A DNA stretch of 64,000 nt from Diphasiastrum complanatum (Eukaryota > Streptophyta > Lycopodiopsida > Lycopodiales > Lycopodiaceae), in the NCBI GenBank assembly GCA_029204225.1, contig CM055098.1:55250282-55314281 (forward strand), read 5' to 3'. Position numbers and translations under genes: made by a program. Below the pieces are notes generated by a model that ran no database searches, was not told the DNA's origin, and was given only the letters and a program-made list of their open reading frames with translations. How positions within the stretch are numbered: position 1 is the first letter of the stretch; each line of letters opens with the position of its first letter. Positions 32,931 to 47,900 of the stretch are shown one piece after another.

Positions 32931-35900
32931 TTATGCATAAGTGATTGCATTAACATATTTGGACACCACCTCTGCACTTTCATATGCACCCTCGACACAT
33001 CGACCCAGTGCTACACCAGCAACATAATTTCCTCCAAGAAAAATGCCTTCCAAATCTGCATCTTTTAAGCCACAATAAGCTTGCTCTAAATTGTCAAGAT
33101 GGCCCAAACAAAACTGTGGAATAGCCTGAGGCCATATCCTGACACCAAGTACGTGTGGTGAAGGAGATTCCGGTTTTAAAAGTATTTTGTGCAGATCTCT
33201 GTCCACACTACCAACTATTGCATCTTCTCCCTGCAAAAAAACTGTAACTATGAAGAAAAAAACTTTTGCCTATAACTGCTTTAAAATGTGCAGTACAATA
33301 ACAGTTCACATGTTTTGGACTATGTAAACCTGACACAAGGACTTGATGAGAGAAATAAACTGTCTGTTATCTCAAAATTTCACCTCTTCAAGAAGGAAAT
33401 TTATTTTTCCACGTAGATTTCCTTTGAGAACACTTCAACACCTAGATATTCTAACTGATTAAAAGAGTGGTGAGTTTTCACCTATTCTCCAGTACAACAT
33501 ATTAGAACAATGGAACTATTTCTAAGAAAGGAATATCCCATAATTTTGGCAGCTGCTTTTCTTTGTGTGTGTGTGAGGGAGAGAAATTTTCCATACATTA
33601 TAGCTTATTAACAGCTCTTGTTTTCCCTTTTATGGCAACGGCCATCTATAGGCTGCTGGTTATCAGACCAATTTTATGCAATTTCACAAGGTCTTTTTGT
33701 TAGTACCAATTGAGTTGAGTGTCTAGACTACTTCCCTCATCAGCCAGGGTTCAGCAGCAGTTTTATTGAAAAACATTTTTTCATTATGCTTGTGGCACAA
33801 TACATCTATGACAATTATCAAAGGTACATATTTTACAATCTATTTTGCAATTACATTCTCTTCAGCTGGTTTTTACTTCTTTTACAGCATTTTCCATAGT
33901 AACAGGGACACAGTTTATTATGATCCTTATTTGTTGGAGGGATAGCGTGTAATGTTTTCACCGACTACCACCAAGCGAGATAGCTTTAAATGAGCATATT
34001 ATATTAAACCCCATTGCATTTGCTTGGTGGAGCGTGGGACAGTGGTAAGTGATCTCACATACTATCATTGAATTGTTTCTTTACCATTTTCCCATTTATC
34101 TTCAATGTGCTTAAAGTTAATTTGGAGGGACAATATTTAGTGCATTTACAAACCACTATCCCAGCCAAATACAGCATAATTTTGTTATTACGAGCTCCAC
34201 CTCACGATTCTGCTACTTCTCATTCCAAGAAGTGAAGGCCTTTTACACGAGAATAACCAGGCTATACAGCACAAGAGCATACCCCAGCTTTGAGGATAAA
34301 TATGAGTCTGTACAACAAAATTACTCGGATCGTTCAGGCTCTTCAAATGCCTATAGGTTCACCGGATGACAAACCATAGCAACCTCTACCTGCATTGGTA
34401 CTTGCTACAAGTTCTACTCCTGATGATGATGTTCAGTTGGTTCCTATCACTGTTTCAGTTACACATTTTGAGAGTTTTAGACGCTTTGTTAGGACAGTGG
34501 CTGCAACAATGGAAAGATGAGAGGTTGGCGCATGAACTGAGGTTGGGTGAGGACCAAAGAAGAAGGGAAGTGTTATGTCCCTAGTTACCACCCACTAGTA
34601 TCAGGCTTTGGACCTGAGGCACAGGAAAGCCTCCAGAAGGGGCCAAAGGCCTTCATGCATGTTGAACCATCAGTATAGTTGACCCATGCAGTTATTATTA
34701 ACTGCAAGGAGGTCCAGGCACTATCCATGAAGATGGTGACTGCATGTAAGGTGACTATTGCCCAGAATGGGCATGAGGTGTGCTGATCATGCATGCCAAG
34801 TTGTCAGGAGGGAGTGTCGTTTGTTCTTCCTCTCGGTTGCCAGGTCGTCTAGAGAGTCCATCTTCCACTTTGAGCTTGGTTAGCCTTTGGTGAGGCAGCC
34901 TGCAAGTTATGATAGTATGGGATGCCAGCACTAGTAATCTAGCAGTGGGTAGTTTGTTTGATCAATCTCCAGCATAGGGGAGAGTTTTCCAGTCTTGAAG
35001 GCTCTATTGGTTGGGTGGATTGTCTTGTGCCTTGTCTTGTGCATAGGGATAGTTCCAAGCAACTAATGTACCTAAGGAACAGTTCCTAGGAACCCCTCTT
35101 TAGTTACATTTTTTCTAAGGATGCATACGAGTTCCTGAAAGCACACGACAGTAAGGCAATGGTAAATCATAAAAATCATATACATACTTTCTATACATGA
35201 ATGGATAACAGTGCATGTGTGCAACTTGTACATAAGCAGCATTTAGCCAGACAAAATCTATGAGAACAACATCAAACATCAGTCACCCATACAACATACC
35301 TTTGACAGTATTTGGGGATTTGTAGCACCCCCTATATAGTTCAAGAGCAAAACGCGTCCCTTGGGGGCACGACCAGGGAAAAGGGAAGAGCTATAGATAG
35401 TTCCTGCAATCAGAAAAAAAGAAAAAACTTGCAGTCTTATAGCTCTGAGATTGAATCAAGTTTGCATTAAGAGTGACCAACTTACTTATTTGCTAACCCT
35501 TCCAAGCTGACAGGCTGTATACAATTCATTAAGCAACTTCGTTGTGATAAGACCTCACCTAATGTCTCAATGCCCTGGCTACGAGGATGAAGTTGTCCAA
35601 AGCCTGTCAGCTCACCATCAACAAGTCGCTCCTCCCTGATTGCTTCTTTGGGATAGGATATGCTTACTGCTGCCACGGGTGGATAATAAAAACGAGATAA
35701 GGAAGTTGCAACAGCTTGCTGGAGAACATGCCCACAAAAGTATAGTTAGCCTTTATAACTTGGTCTACTCATAGCAACTACACAAACAAGGAAAAACTTC
35801 TTTATAGCAACGCATCAAAACTTCTAAAGCAAAGATGCATAGCTTTTCCAAGTAGGTCAGATGATGAGAAACATACGATTGTTAGGTTTCCCAAAGAGAA

Positions 35901-38900
35901 ATATTACGAAGTCCAGACTCCGAAGGAGTGCACTTGCCCCTGTACAGACTCTAGAGCCTGTTATTAACAACTGGACTCGGTCTAGCAACTCACTTGGTAA
36001 AGAATCAGGATTCAGAACATAGACATCATTTGAGTGGCAAATAGAAATAAATCAGAGCACAGGTTTCTGGCTACATCTTTTATCGGTGTTTCCCAGCTAC
36101 GGGTTTTACCTACAGTTTTCCCAGCCATGGGTTTCAACTAATTTCTTTAGGCTGTGATTTCTTAGCTACAGGTTTTCAAACCAATCATTTTTAGCTACAT
36201 TTTCCCAGCTATGATATCAGGCGACTGTTTCTAGCTACAACTTCCCAGCTATGGATTTCCCAGCCACAAGCACATTATTGAGCGTATGAGCCATATCATA
36301 CACTTTGTGGCTCGATTTGCACGTTCATGTTAAGCTGGAGTTGTGTTTTTTGTTTCATGTTCTAAGATTATTTTGATTTGACTCAATTTTGTCATGCCTA
36401 CTTATCACCAATGGTATATCACGTTTTCAATTACTACTTGCTTAATTTGAGTGAAGCCTGCATTGAAACATTTAGTTGTTTGTTATTTTTAAAGTCTTGC
36501 AAAATTCAATTTTCAAATGAACTTTCTATTTTTTTGAAAAAAATTACAAAGCTACAAGACATGAATGAAATGGATTTGAATCTTTCACACCAAATGAAAC
36601 AAAAGGCATCTTTTATCCAATAATAGATTTAAGATCAGTAACTCTAGACCCAATTCATCATAGTCAAAATTGATGCCAACATGAGGAATAAAAAGCTGTA
36701 CAAAAATAAGGCTGCCATCTTACTCACACTTTAAGGTTCAAGACATTCAAGACATTCAAGACAGTGACCATTCCAATAAGATTCAAAGCATAGCAAAGTT
36801 TTTGCATTGGACAAAACATTGCAAGATCTAGACTGGCTGATCCATGCTTAAGCCTGATCCACCAAAAGAGTTAGGCAATAGCTTATAAAGGATAAGCTTA
36901 GCATTTAGAAATCTTCCAATTTCAAGCTTACATGATCTCCTGTCATTATGGCATTATATAACTACACATTAACAGCTCTTAAGTTCCAAAAACACTTAAG
37001 ATCATTACTTGAAAAAGACAAACTAGCATGTTCTGCTAAAAAGAAACATTTTGAAGTCTCTGATAATTACCTGAGAAGGACATTCACCTGAAGAGAGCTC
37101 TCTCACAGTACAAATCAGCAGATTCTATGTTATTGATTGGACAGAATATACATAAGAGCTCAATATTAAGCAGAGAGAAGTAGAATAAATCTACCCAGAC
37201 AATCAGAGCATCCGTAACAAATCTAGAGAAAGTTAGAACCATACACCAAAAGTCCCTGAAGTTCAAGAGAATTCAGAGTTCTTACCGAAAGAGGTCTCAA
37301 GATATTACTTGCAATGTATGAAGGCACAGTTAGGACAACTGCCTTTGCTAGAATTGATTTTGGGCCATCAGGAGTCTCATATACCAACTTATAATGGAGT
37401 CCAGATGTCTTTTCCAATGATAAAAGCTTCCACTTAAGTTTTACTTTTTCTCCTAACCTGTTCAATCACCAGATCATCATTCAGGCAATTCTTAAATTAA
37501 AAGTTACAGTGTTTAGAAAACAAGCCAGGAACATCTGCTATCTGCTTCATTCTTCTAAAGGTAGACAAAGCCCCCTTACTTTGCTGCAATGGCTTGTGGT
37601 AGAGCTATCAATCCCTTCCTGAAGGATCCAACAGTCTGGCCTTTTGGTTTTGGTAACCGCCTGCATAGCATTGCAGAAATTCTCAACGATGCAACATAAC
37701 CCTAGCTGTTCTCCACACTTAATGCAGGACCAGAACTGTCATGAAGCTGAAACAATAATTGCATCAATGTTTGGAGGACCTACGGATCACGAGGTGGAGG
37801 CGGGTTTCTCTTTTTTTCTTGAAGAAGCTTAATAGTACCTCCAATTATGCTCCCACCGACCTCTTCCAACTTCCACACTTTCCCAAAGGCTGCCTTCATA
37901 CTCAAATTTGTTGGATCACCAGCATAAACACCTATACATAAAATACCACAGCATGGCAAATTTCTTCACGGGAGTTTTTAAACTGCTACGTAGATGATCA
38001 ACATGTGTTGTATCAAAACCATGCGGTAATACTACCCAGAGCCAAATCTTGAAGCTGCTAAGAACAGACATGATAATTACGAAGAAGAGTAACAAGAATT
38101 GGCCCTGTCCACTTGTCTCATGGAATCATTGTTTGCTTAGACGTGCACAAAAAGGCATTCAAAGTAAGCTCCTGGCTCTAAACATACCATATAGACATGC
38201 AAGTAATGAAATCCTCTGCAAGAAAAAAAAACTGAACCAGTTTCCTGCCAATAGCACATTCTGGGGTAGGTCCCTTGTGGAGCAGGGTTGTAAATGGAGA
38301 TGCAACGGTGCCAAAGTGTGGGGTAGGCTTCCATCATATGCACGTCGTGTGGATCTGATGGTGTAGGCCATGACATGATAGATTGAGCTTTGTGCCATCA
38401 GGAATAATAAATAAAACGCCCACACAAATCAGTCCAAACTGGAGTGCCAAAAGGCAAGAGATAGAAACTGATCGGTAGAACTGCTTCCTAGTCTGACAGC
38501 ATAACGGCTGTAAGACTCTCAATGATTCCCATAGACACTGGTGGGTGTATATATAGAATCCACATGGAAGCCATCTATCAAATTACGCCAACCTCCCATG
38601 TGTTTATTGCATGTGGGAAGACCCCTTACCCATACACATTCACACCCAGGCATGGGTGTGCAATACACATGCTAGTACTGCATGCATGTGGTCATCGGTC
38701 CACACGGTCCTATTCGGCTATTATCCAAGTTAGGTTCGTCCCCTGTGTCCAAGGCACTCCCTGAAGGTCCAAACCCCATTAGGGCCATGACAAGTAAGAA
38801 ATCCTAAGAAAAGGATTATAGAAACAATGCAGGAGCATTTTCCGTACTTGGCATAGAGCAAGTTTTCAGAGGAGTTTGAGAGTGGCCTCAAGGTAGATAA

Positions 38901-41900
38901 CATGCTTGTCTAGGGAAATGCTAGAGATAAGTATGTCAGGAAAGTAGACAAGAACACATTTTGTCTAACAAAGGTAGCATTCTAAAACGTGGATGGACCG
39001 TTTGTTACTCCAACTGGTGAAACAAGGAACTCAAATAGACCTCAAACAGTATGGGAAATCAGTTTTGGATTCATCTTCTAGATGTATATATATTTTGTAG
39101 GATCTCATGTCAACTTTAGAGAAGATGGAAGCCTTGCTTAACTAGTCAAGTAGGTCATCCACATGTGGGAGTGGATATTTGTTTCTGAATGTGCCTCTGT
39201 TTTGTCCCGATAGTCAGTGCATATTCTTTCAGTGCCATCCTTTTTCTTGAAAAGTATAATAAGAGCTCCAAAAGGGCACTTTTTCTAGGGAATATCAACC
39301 CCTTTTATTAGAACTCCACTACTTGGCACTCAATCTCATCATGTTCATACCTAGACATGTGATATGGAGCTCAACAAACTAGTATTGTGCTTGGAGAAAG
39401 CACAATGGCGTGATTTACATCCCACAAAGGTCCTAATGTGTAGAGCTTTGCAAAAATGACCATCCGATTGTGATAAATTGCCTCCCTGCGTGCGTGCGTG
39501 TGTTAGATATACCCTGTTAATACTAAGCAAAAAAAGACATTCTGAACAAAACCCTTCAACACCAAATGTATTCAACAAAAGTCTTATAGTACAAGTTGTT
39601 GGCTAAATTAATCTCTTGTATCCTATAAATGGAACTTCACGTCAAAGAACATACTCAAATGTATCCATCCACACATCAAAATTGGTTGGAATGAGACTCA
39701 AGGAGGGTGTGTGTGTGTGTTATACACCCTTCAAGACTACGCAAAAACAGCATTTTCTGAACAAAACCCTTCAAACGACTCAAATGTCCATGTGTTTGAA
39801 TAAAGTTTCAAGCGTTTGCAACAAAACCCTAATTTGCTCTTTGATTTTTTCCAGATTTTTAACACTTCTACTGATAATTTAAGTCTTAAGACCTTAAATA
39901 AGCATTAAAGTGGTTGAATAAGCATCTTCATAGATTATGTTAGTTGAAAAAAAAAAACCATTTTGGGACTTCTATTGAATGTATTCATGACCAAATTAAG
40001 ATCAATGGTTGATTGCATAGTAAGATTTCCATAACCGTGTGTGTTTGGGGGGGGGCGCTCCCATCTTGACCCTCTATTGTGTGGCATTGCGGGATGCTAA
40101 ATTCCATGTCTGGCATTTTTCTTGTTCATGCCTAAGCTCGTTCTCTTTGTTGCCATAAACATGTCAATATTGTGTACATGAATGCATGGGCTATCTTTCT
40201 TTCAATGCAGCTTATATAAAGTTGGATGCTTGTACCAAGTGGGTTCACACTTACAAAGAGATACAAAGTAAATTGGAAGAACTAGCTAAGCCAAAAACAA
40301 TAACTTTCTAAGTTCAAAAGCTTACCAACTCATGATAAGGGTAGCTACCTTTTGGAACACAATACAATTGGGAATTCCAAACAATGTTCAACTATATGGC
40401 TATACAATAGCACCACTCATTCCAAAACAAGCAACAATACTAGTCAAATTTAGTGATTTTGACTAAAACTCATCAATTGGCCTCCTCGGTGCATCCAATC
40501 AACCAAAATTTGGAGAGCAAGGGCACCCTAATATGTATTAGAATTTGTCAAACTTGGTCATTATCCATGAAGCTAATCAACAAAATTAATACCATTGTTA
40601 GCTCTCAAAAAATCACCTAAAATGACATGGAAACTTTGAGAAGCTCATTCTCACTGCTTAGCCAATCATTACAAGTGGAACGTCTATATGTTGGATGCCT
40701 AAAAGAGGTGAAAATAATGTGCTAGTGCATGCATTAATGATGCACTATGCATCGTGCATGATTTTTTTTCTAAACAGACTCCTAAAAAAGAGCCTTTTTT
40801 GGCAACGTTGACTACAATGATCAGCAGTTATGGACTTGTTGGAATGTAAATGGAATTGCTTACATTACCATAGGTTACTTTGACCCAAAAGGTCGAGAGT
40901 TGTGTAACCATGGCCATTTATTATATTAGGCCTACTAAACTTAGAGTTAGCTAAGTTAGTATGAAATTAACTTGGTAGGGACTCATGGGTCCACCAGGCC
41001 TAATTGTGACATTAAGTACCCCAACTTGACATATTGGAGGTACCTTATTCTTTCTATGTAACTTATAGAAAGTTGGATAGTCAATAGTCAAGTAGTTGGA
41101 CAGCCAATAGTCAAGTAGTTGGAAAGCCAATAGTCAAGTAGTTAGATAGTAATCTTGGACTATATATATGTGTGCATCCCATTTGTATGAGACACTTTAG
41201 TAAGCAATACTGACTATTCTACTTGGCTGTCCACAAGTTTCTACAAGAGGGTTTCTAGCCATCTCTCTCTTTCTTTTGAGAATGCTTTGTGTGATTGAAT
41301 AGTTAAGATCCTGGATCCTTAGGCTTCTATTTCCTACATGGAATCAGAGCCTTTAGGTGATCATATTGCTTGCAGGAGGGCGCCCAATAGGAAGCTATCT
41401 TCTTTCCCTTTTGGTTGCAGAAAATCATCAAGCTACTGATTTTTGCAGGAGAAGAATTTGTTCATCTTCTTATAGCTTTTTTGCAGGAAATTGCAGGGCA
41501 CCTTCACCTATTTGAGAGCTAGCAGTAGGGCGCCCATGCTCAAACCAATTGCATGTGATCTTGACTCAATTACATGCTGAAAATTTCAGATTTACTTCTT
41601 AAATGAAGATACATGTGTTTTGGACACATTTCTTGCTGAAATTTCCCTGTTGGTGAGCTTGGAGTAGGGCGCTACCATCAGCTCTATATGCACATAGTGT
41701 GCACTCTTTTCAACCACAAATTTCTGGTTTTGGTTTTGGCTTCATTCGAAGTTTACCTATTTGTGAGCATTCTGTTTTTTTGTGCAGAAATCAGCCACCT
41801 ATTTCATTACTAGTTGAGCAAATTGCATGTGGAGTATTGCAATCTATTGTGCTCATAATTTCAGCTTTGAGGTTGCTGCCCTTTGAGTAAATTTTGTCTT

Positions 41901-44900
41901 GGAAAGTCTATTTCCTATCTACTACAAGCTGATATTTCTGTTATGGCTAAAAAATCAGAGTCTATTGGTTCTTTATTTAATGAAGATAGGCTGGATGGCA
42001 CAAACTATTCCTTGTGGTGCTACATGATATTGCTAAAGGATTGTGGGAAGTAGTTAATGGTGACGAAGAGAGGCCGCCTACCTTGGCACCTATTACACCA
42101 TCTAGAACAACTACTTCTTCATCTACGGAGGTGTCTTCCGATGAGCAAAAGAAGTGGGATCGATGAGATGCACAAGCACATTCCATCATTGCATTATCAG
42201 TGAAGAGATCTATCCTTCCTCATATTAGATCATGCAAGACTTCCAAAAGTGCTTGGGAGACTCTTGCCAAGATGTTTCAAGTAAAGAATGCGGCAAAAGT
42301 GGTATATCTTCGAAATCAACTTTCTATCTTGAAGATGCAAGAAGGTGATTTGCTTACAAACCACTTGACGAAGATCAAGGATCTTCGAGAGGAGCTTCTT
42401 AGTATTGATGAGGTGATTGAGAACTCACAATCTCCTTCGACGAACTTGTTGGCTTACTTCTTCAAGAAGAGCAAATAAGGATCAACTTTGGTGAACAAGA
42501 AGATCAAGCTTTCTTTGCAAAAGGCAAAGGCAAAGGCAAGTGGAAAGGGAAGCCTTCTTTCAAAACTTCCAAAGATGATCAAAAATCTAAGGAAGCTTAA
42601 GATCAAGACTCCAAGAAGAAGGGTAAGTGCCACCATTGCAAGAAGTTTGGGCATCACATCAAAGAATGTAGGAAGAGGCTTGCAAAGGAAAAAGAGAAAG
42701 GTAACGATACAAGTACAACAATCATAACTTTGGAACAACAAATTGGAAACGAGGATAATCTTTTCAATAATGATTATGCTTTTGTCACTAATAATCTCAT
42801 CTCTCCTAAAGTCGAGATTTCTGCCACTTCAAATTTTGCTGGTTTTTCAGCAGAAAAAAGCTCATCTTCAGCTTTACAAGTTGCTGTTTTTTCATCTATT
42901 GATTGGGTGATTGATAGCGGTGCCACACGCCATATGACTTATAACAAAGAAGTTTTCACAAAGCTTGTGAAAGTGCATGATGGAAGCAAAGTTCAAGGTG
43001 TTGATAACACCTCTTATCCTATCAAAGGTATTGGAGTGATCCCCATTATCTTACCCAATGGTGAGGAGAAGTACATTTGTAATGTACTTTATGTTCCAAA
43101 AATAAAAAAGAATCTCATTTCGGTGTCTACAATTATGAACCAAGGATTGGTTGTGGAATTCAAAGAAGACAAATGTCTTATCAAAGACCCAAAGAGATCT
43201 ATTATGATCATTGCTTCGGGAACATTACGTGGTGGATTGTTCCTTATGGATACCTATGGGCGAAGAGCTTCATCATCTTTTTGTCTTGTTGCATCAAGTT
43301 CACATTCTTTGGAGTTGGCTGAATTATGGCATGCTAGGTTTGGACATCTCAACTTTGCTAGCTTGAAGATGTTGAAAACATTCCTAATGTTGAGCATCTC
43401 GAAGGACATGTATGCGAAGGATGCATACTTGGATCCTCTATGTCATCCCATGCCTCTTCGTGGGACAGCTTTGATGACGCCATCGTTGATGCATCTCTTG
43501 ATAGTTTGCTAAATTTTTATGATGAAAATGTTGGACAGCAGGTTCAGTCATCTTCTTTTGGTCATTTACAGCCCATTTTACATCATGAGCAGTCCATTAT
43601 GCTTCAGGAACAGCCTGCGGAAGATTATGGACAACATGGTCCATGTTGGGAACACTTTGGGCAGCAAAGTGTTGAACAGCCCATAACAGTTCCTTGTCGG
43701 CTATTGGAGACTTTGCAGGACAACAAAGAAATATCTTACTACGAAAGGAAGGCACATGCCTCTTTAAAATCAGTACCTCTTGCTGATTTTTTTGGTTCTA
43801 CACTTACTCTTCATCATGATGTTGGTACATCGCCTATTCTATGTGAGCAAGTCATTGATGGTAAGATTCGGGAGGATGTGATGCCAAAAGAGTTTGGTAC
43901 TCTTTTTATTGTCCTTATGGTAAGAAGTATTTTCGAATGATGTGGGAGCTTATGATGGATTACAAGTCCATGTTTCGACTTATTGCCGAGTTTATGTTGG
44001 TTCCCTACTTCGGATGGAGCATGCAAATCCTCACCCTTCGACTTGATGCTTCATTATTCCACATTCTTTTCCTTTTATATGTTGGACATGATTGGGGATG
44101 AGATTTCGACTACTTCAGTGCGAAGTTTATTTGGCGACATGAGTTTGGACGGCAAGTTGCATTTTTCTCTTTTGAGAAGTTACTTCATGTTATGTTATGC
44201 ATTTCCATTTAAGGAGGGTGTTGGAATGTGAATGGAATTGCTTACATTACCATAGGTTACTTTGACCCAAAAGGTTGAGAGTTGTGTAACCATGGTCATT
44301 TATTATATTAGGCTTACTAAACTTAGAGTTAGCTAAGTTAGTATGAAATTAACTTGGTAGGGACTCATAGGTCCACTAGGCCTAATTGTGACATTAAGTA
44401 CCGCAACTTGACACATTGGAGGTACCTTATTCTTTCTATGTAACTTATAGAAAGTTGGATAGTCAATAGTCAAGTAGTTGGACAACCAATAGTCAAGTAG
44501 TTGGAAAGCCAATAGTCATGAAGTTAGATAGTCATCTTGGACTATATATATGTGTGCATCCCATTTGTATGAGACACTTTTGTAAGCAATACTGACTATT
44601 CTCCTTGGCTGTCCACAAGTTTCTACAAGAGGGTTTCTAGCCATCTCTCTCTTTCTTTTGAGAATGCTTTGTGTGATTGAATAGTAAAGATCCTGGATCC
44701 TTAGGCTTCTATTTCCTACAGGACTTGGCTCATTACATTCGCCGCGTCCATTCTTTTATTGTTATTATGCATAAGCAGGCCTAAGGGCCCTTTTTATTCA
44801 TATACTGGCCTTGGGCCCTTTTTGGTTATATTTTTAGGACTTGGTCACATTGATTTGGAGTGGGGGTCCTCCTATTGGGAGGGCACACTATTTTCCCTCC

Positions 44901-47900
44901 AAATCCTTTTCTCTCCCTTTTTTGAATCCTCCATTTGATTCAAGAAGAGGGTATAAGTAGGGCAGCATTGTATTCCTTTATTCAGTTGATGATGATTGCT
45001 CCTCTTTTAGCCTCCTTAAGCATTCTCTTCCTGCTTTCTAGCTTAAGTCCTGCTTTCTAGCATAGCTAGTGAATCTTAGCTTGTAACTCGGTATCAGAGC
45101 ACTTTCCTGCAGATTGGTGGAGGCTGTCCAGCGCCCTACCACCCATCACTTTCATCGATTTTTCTCCGTCAACCTTCCTGCAGATTGGTGGAGGTTGTCC
45201 AGCGCCCTACCACCCATCACTTTCATCGATTTTTCTCCGTCATTTTTGCAGATTGGTGGTGGCTGTCCAGGCCCTATCGTCCATCACTTTCGACGATTTC
45301 TTCATCATTTTTTGTAGTTTTGGTGGAGGCTGTCCAGCGCCTTGCTAACCCATCACTTTCGTCGATTTTTTCGGCAGATTTTCATTGTTTTTGCAGATTT
45401 GGTAGCTATTGCCCAGTACCCTACTACCTCATCATTTTCGACACTTTTTGTCACCGATTTGCTGTCCATTTTTGATATTGATTGGAGGCTGTCCAGCGCC
45501 TTACTACCATCTCATTTTCAGCGGCAACCCATCACTTTCGTCGATTTTTTCGGCAGATTTTCATTGTTTTAGCAGATTTGGTAGCTATTGCCCAGCACCC
45601 TACTACCTCATCATTTTCGACACTTTTCGTCACCGATTTGCTGTCCATTTTTTATATTGACTGGAGGCTGTCCAGCGCCCTACTACCGTCTCATTTTCAG
45701 CGGTTCTTTTCACCGACTTGCTGTCCGTTTCGGCTATTGATTGGAGGCTGTTCGGCACCTTACTTCAGCACCTTTTCTCAGCCTATTCTTCAGCATATTG
45801 TGGATCTTGGTAGTTGCTGCCCAGTGCCCTATTATCTTCAGCTTTTACCTCTCTTTGTTGGCACTACCGAGTGAACGACGGATCAGCACACACCTAGGTA
45901 TTGCTTGTGCCCTTTTTGCACTTCCTTTTTGCACCTACTTGCTGTCTTTTCTGCTCATATACTGCTCTTTCCAGCCCCCTATTCCTGTTCATATTTGTTG
46001 CCCCACACCCTCCTCTGTCCATTTTTCCATTTTGTTAGAAACCCTCTACTTTCTCAGCCCCTCATTTTCTGATTATTATCCATCTTGATTGACTGTTTAC
46101 GTGCCATTTTTGGTGATTTCGGAAGTTAGACTAAGTTGGGGTGACGACAAACGTCCTCTCCCTCAGGTTTTTGTCTCTTCCTTAGTCCCTATGGCGACTT
46201 CTTCATCAAAAGACCCTCCGCAGAGCTCTTTAGATGATCGTTTTACACATATTGATTCCCGCATGGATCATCTTGAGTGTCGTATTGATCGTATGCTTTC
46301 TAGCCTTGAGACTATCCTACCACGACGGGATACCACCCCCCCAGAAATTCTTCATCGTCCTGGTAAAGCACCTTTATTTCGTATTTTGAGTACACCTGCT
46401 CTTGCTCCATCTCTATCTTCAGGAGGTGCTTTTGGTAGTACGTTTGGTCTCCCTTCATATAGTGCGAGTTCTTATGGGTCTCCTTTTGGGTCTTCTGTAC
46501 CACCACCTGGATTTCCCTCCGCACCACCAGGATTTTCTTCTACTTTTTAAGGTAATCCTGAGCCTCATTTTGCTCGTGATTTTCGTGATCGCATCCAACT
46601 TACTACTTATTCTGGTTCATCTGATGGAAATATCTTGGAAAATTGGTTCTCTAAGTTAGAGACCTATTTTCTTATGTATCCCAAGATTGAAACCCAGAAA
46701 GTGCAGTTGGCTGCGTTACATTTAGATGGTCGAGCTCAGACTTGGTGGCGTGTCTATCGCTCTGAGCCTACTCGTGAGGGATTACATATATGGCCTACTT
46801 TTTAGCATGATCTTCATATGGCTATGATTGACCCACAATGGTTGGTTCGCCAACACGATCTATTTCGTAGCCTTCGCCATACTAGTGATTTGACTGCTTA
46901 TATTGATCAATTTATTGAGCTTTCCTACCTTTTTACTGATCTTCATCCTATAGAGCTTATTTCACATTTTATTGCCAGTCTTAGAGACACCTTACGATAT
47001 GATGTCTCATCTTTTCGGCCTCTTACTCTCTCAGATGCTATCTCCTTGGCTACTACCTTGCAGCATAAGTATCCTGAGTTATCCACTTCTTCTCGTTTTT
47101 CTTGCTCTCATTCCACTGCTTCTCCTACTTTGGCTTCTTCTACTACCGTTCCTCCTGGTCCTCCTACCGCTGTTTCTTACCATGAGGCTCTTACTCCTAA
47201 TGATTTTGATGTTTATATCCATATTCTTGATACTCCTGACCCACATTCTGTTGATGACTCGGCTGACCCGCTTCCTAATGATCCTGCTTCCGCCGCTTGC
47301 CATGCACAGCTTGCTTACGCTACTTGGGCTGGTGGGCGTCCTGGTCCTCGTTCTATTCGGTTACATGTTCGCATTTTGGGGTGAGAGTATATTGCTTTGG
47401 TGGATACTGGCAGTACACGTTCATTTATTAGCAGTTACATTTCCACCAGGATTCGTGCTACACCTATTTCTGCTACACAGTCTCTCAGTGTCGAGGTTGC
47501 TTGTTCCCATTCTTTTCCTAGTTCTTAAATGTTTCAGGGCTTGGACTATAGCATTGGTGACTTCTTTGGACAGGCAGATTTCTATATTATTCCTCTAAAG
47601 CGCTATGACATTATTCTTGGTGCAGATTGGTTTTCGTCACTTGGTATTGTTGTTGTGGATCTTTCTCAGCAGACATTGTCTTTTACACATGTTGGTCGGC
47701 ATCATTTACTTTCTGGTATTGATTCCCAGAGTGACTATCAGATGGTTACCGGGAAGCAGTTTATGCGTAGCCTGCCAAAGGCTCATGATGCAGCTCTTCT
47801 TTCCATTCAGAGTACATTAGTTGCTGCTTCACTTTCACCGACCGTGGGTCCTCTTACTCAGGTTGATGTTGTTCCGGATTTACAGGTTGTTGCTACGTGC

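Larger units (their letters stand above)
40837..44720 (+). mobile_element. Gag-protease copia element with intact LTRs, nested
   Basis: LTRs are 40837-41338 and 44219-44720, both 502 bp, starting TGTTGGAATG and ending TTCCTACA. By eye they differ at about 15 positions (about 97 percent identity). The flanks carry the same 5 bases GGACT (40832-40836 and 44721-44725), a target duplication. A primer site TGGAATCAGAGCC follows the 5' LTR (41339-41351), and a polypurine tract AAGGAGGG (44211-44218) precedes the 3' LTR. The internal region is only 2880 bp and lacks integrase, RT and RNase H. It inserted into the 5' LTR of the surrounding gypsy derivative. Confidence 0.95.

Noticed and set aside
34366..34584. 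72-codon open frame in an oxidase intron
   Set aside because: No domain and no splice sites in phase; probably retroelement-derived noise.
45114..45874. Several overlapping open frames of 67-130 codons
   Set aside because: They are readings of the leader tandem repeats in different frames with no start context or domain.
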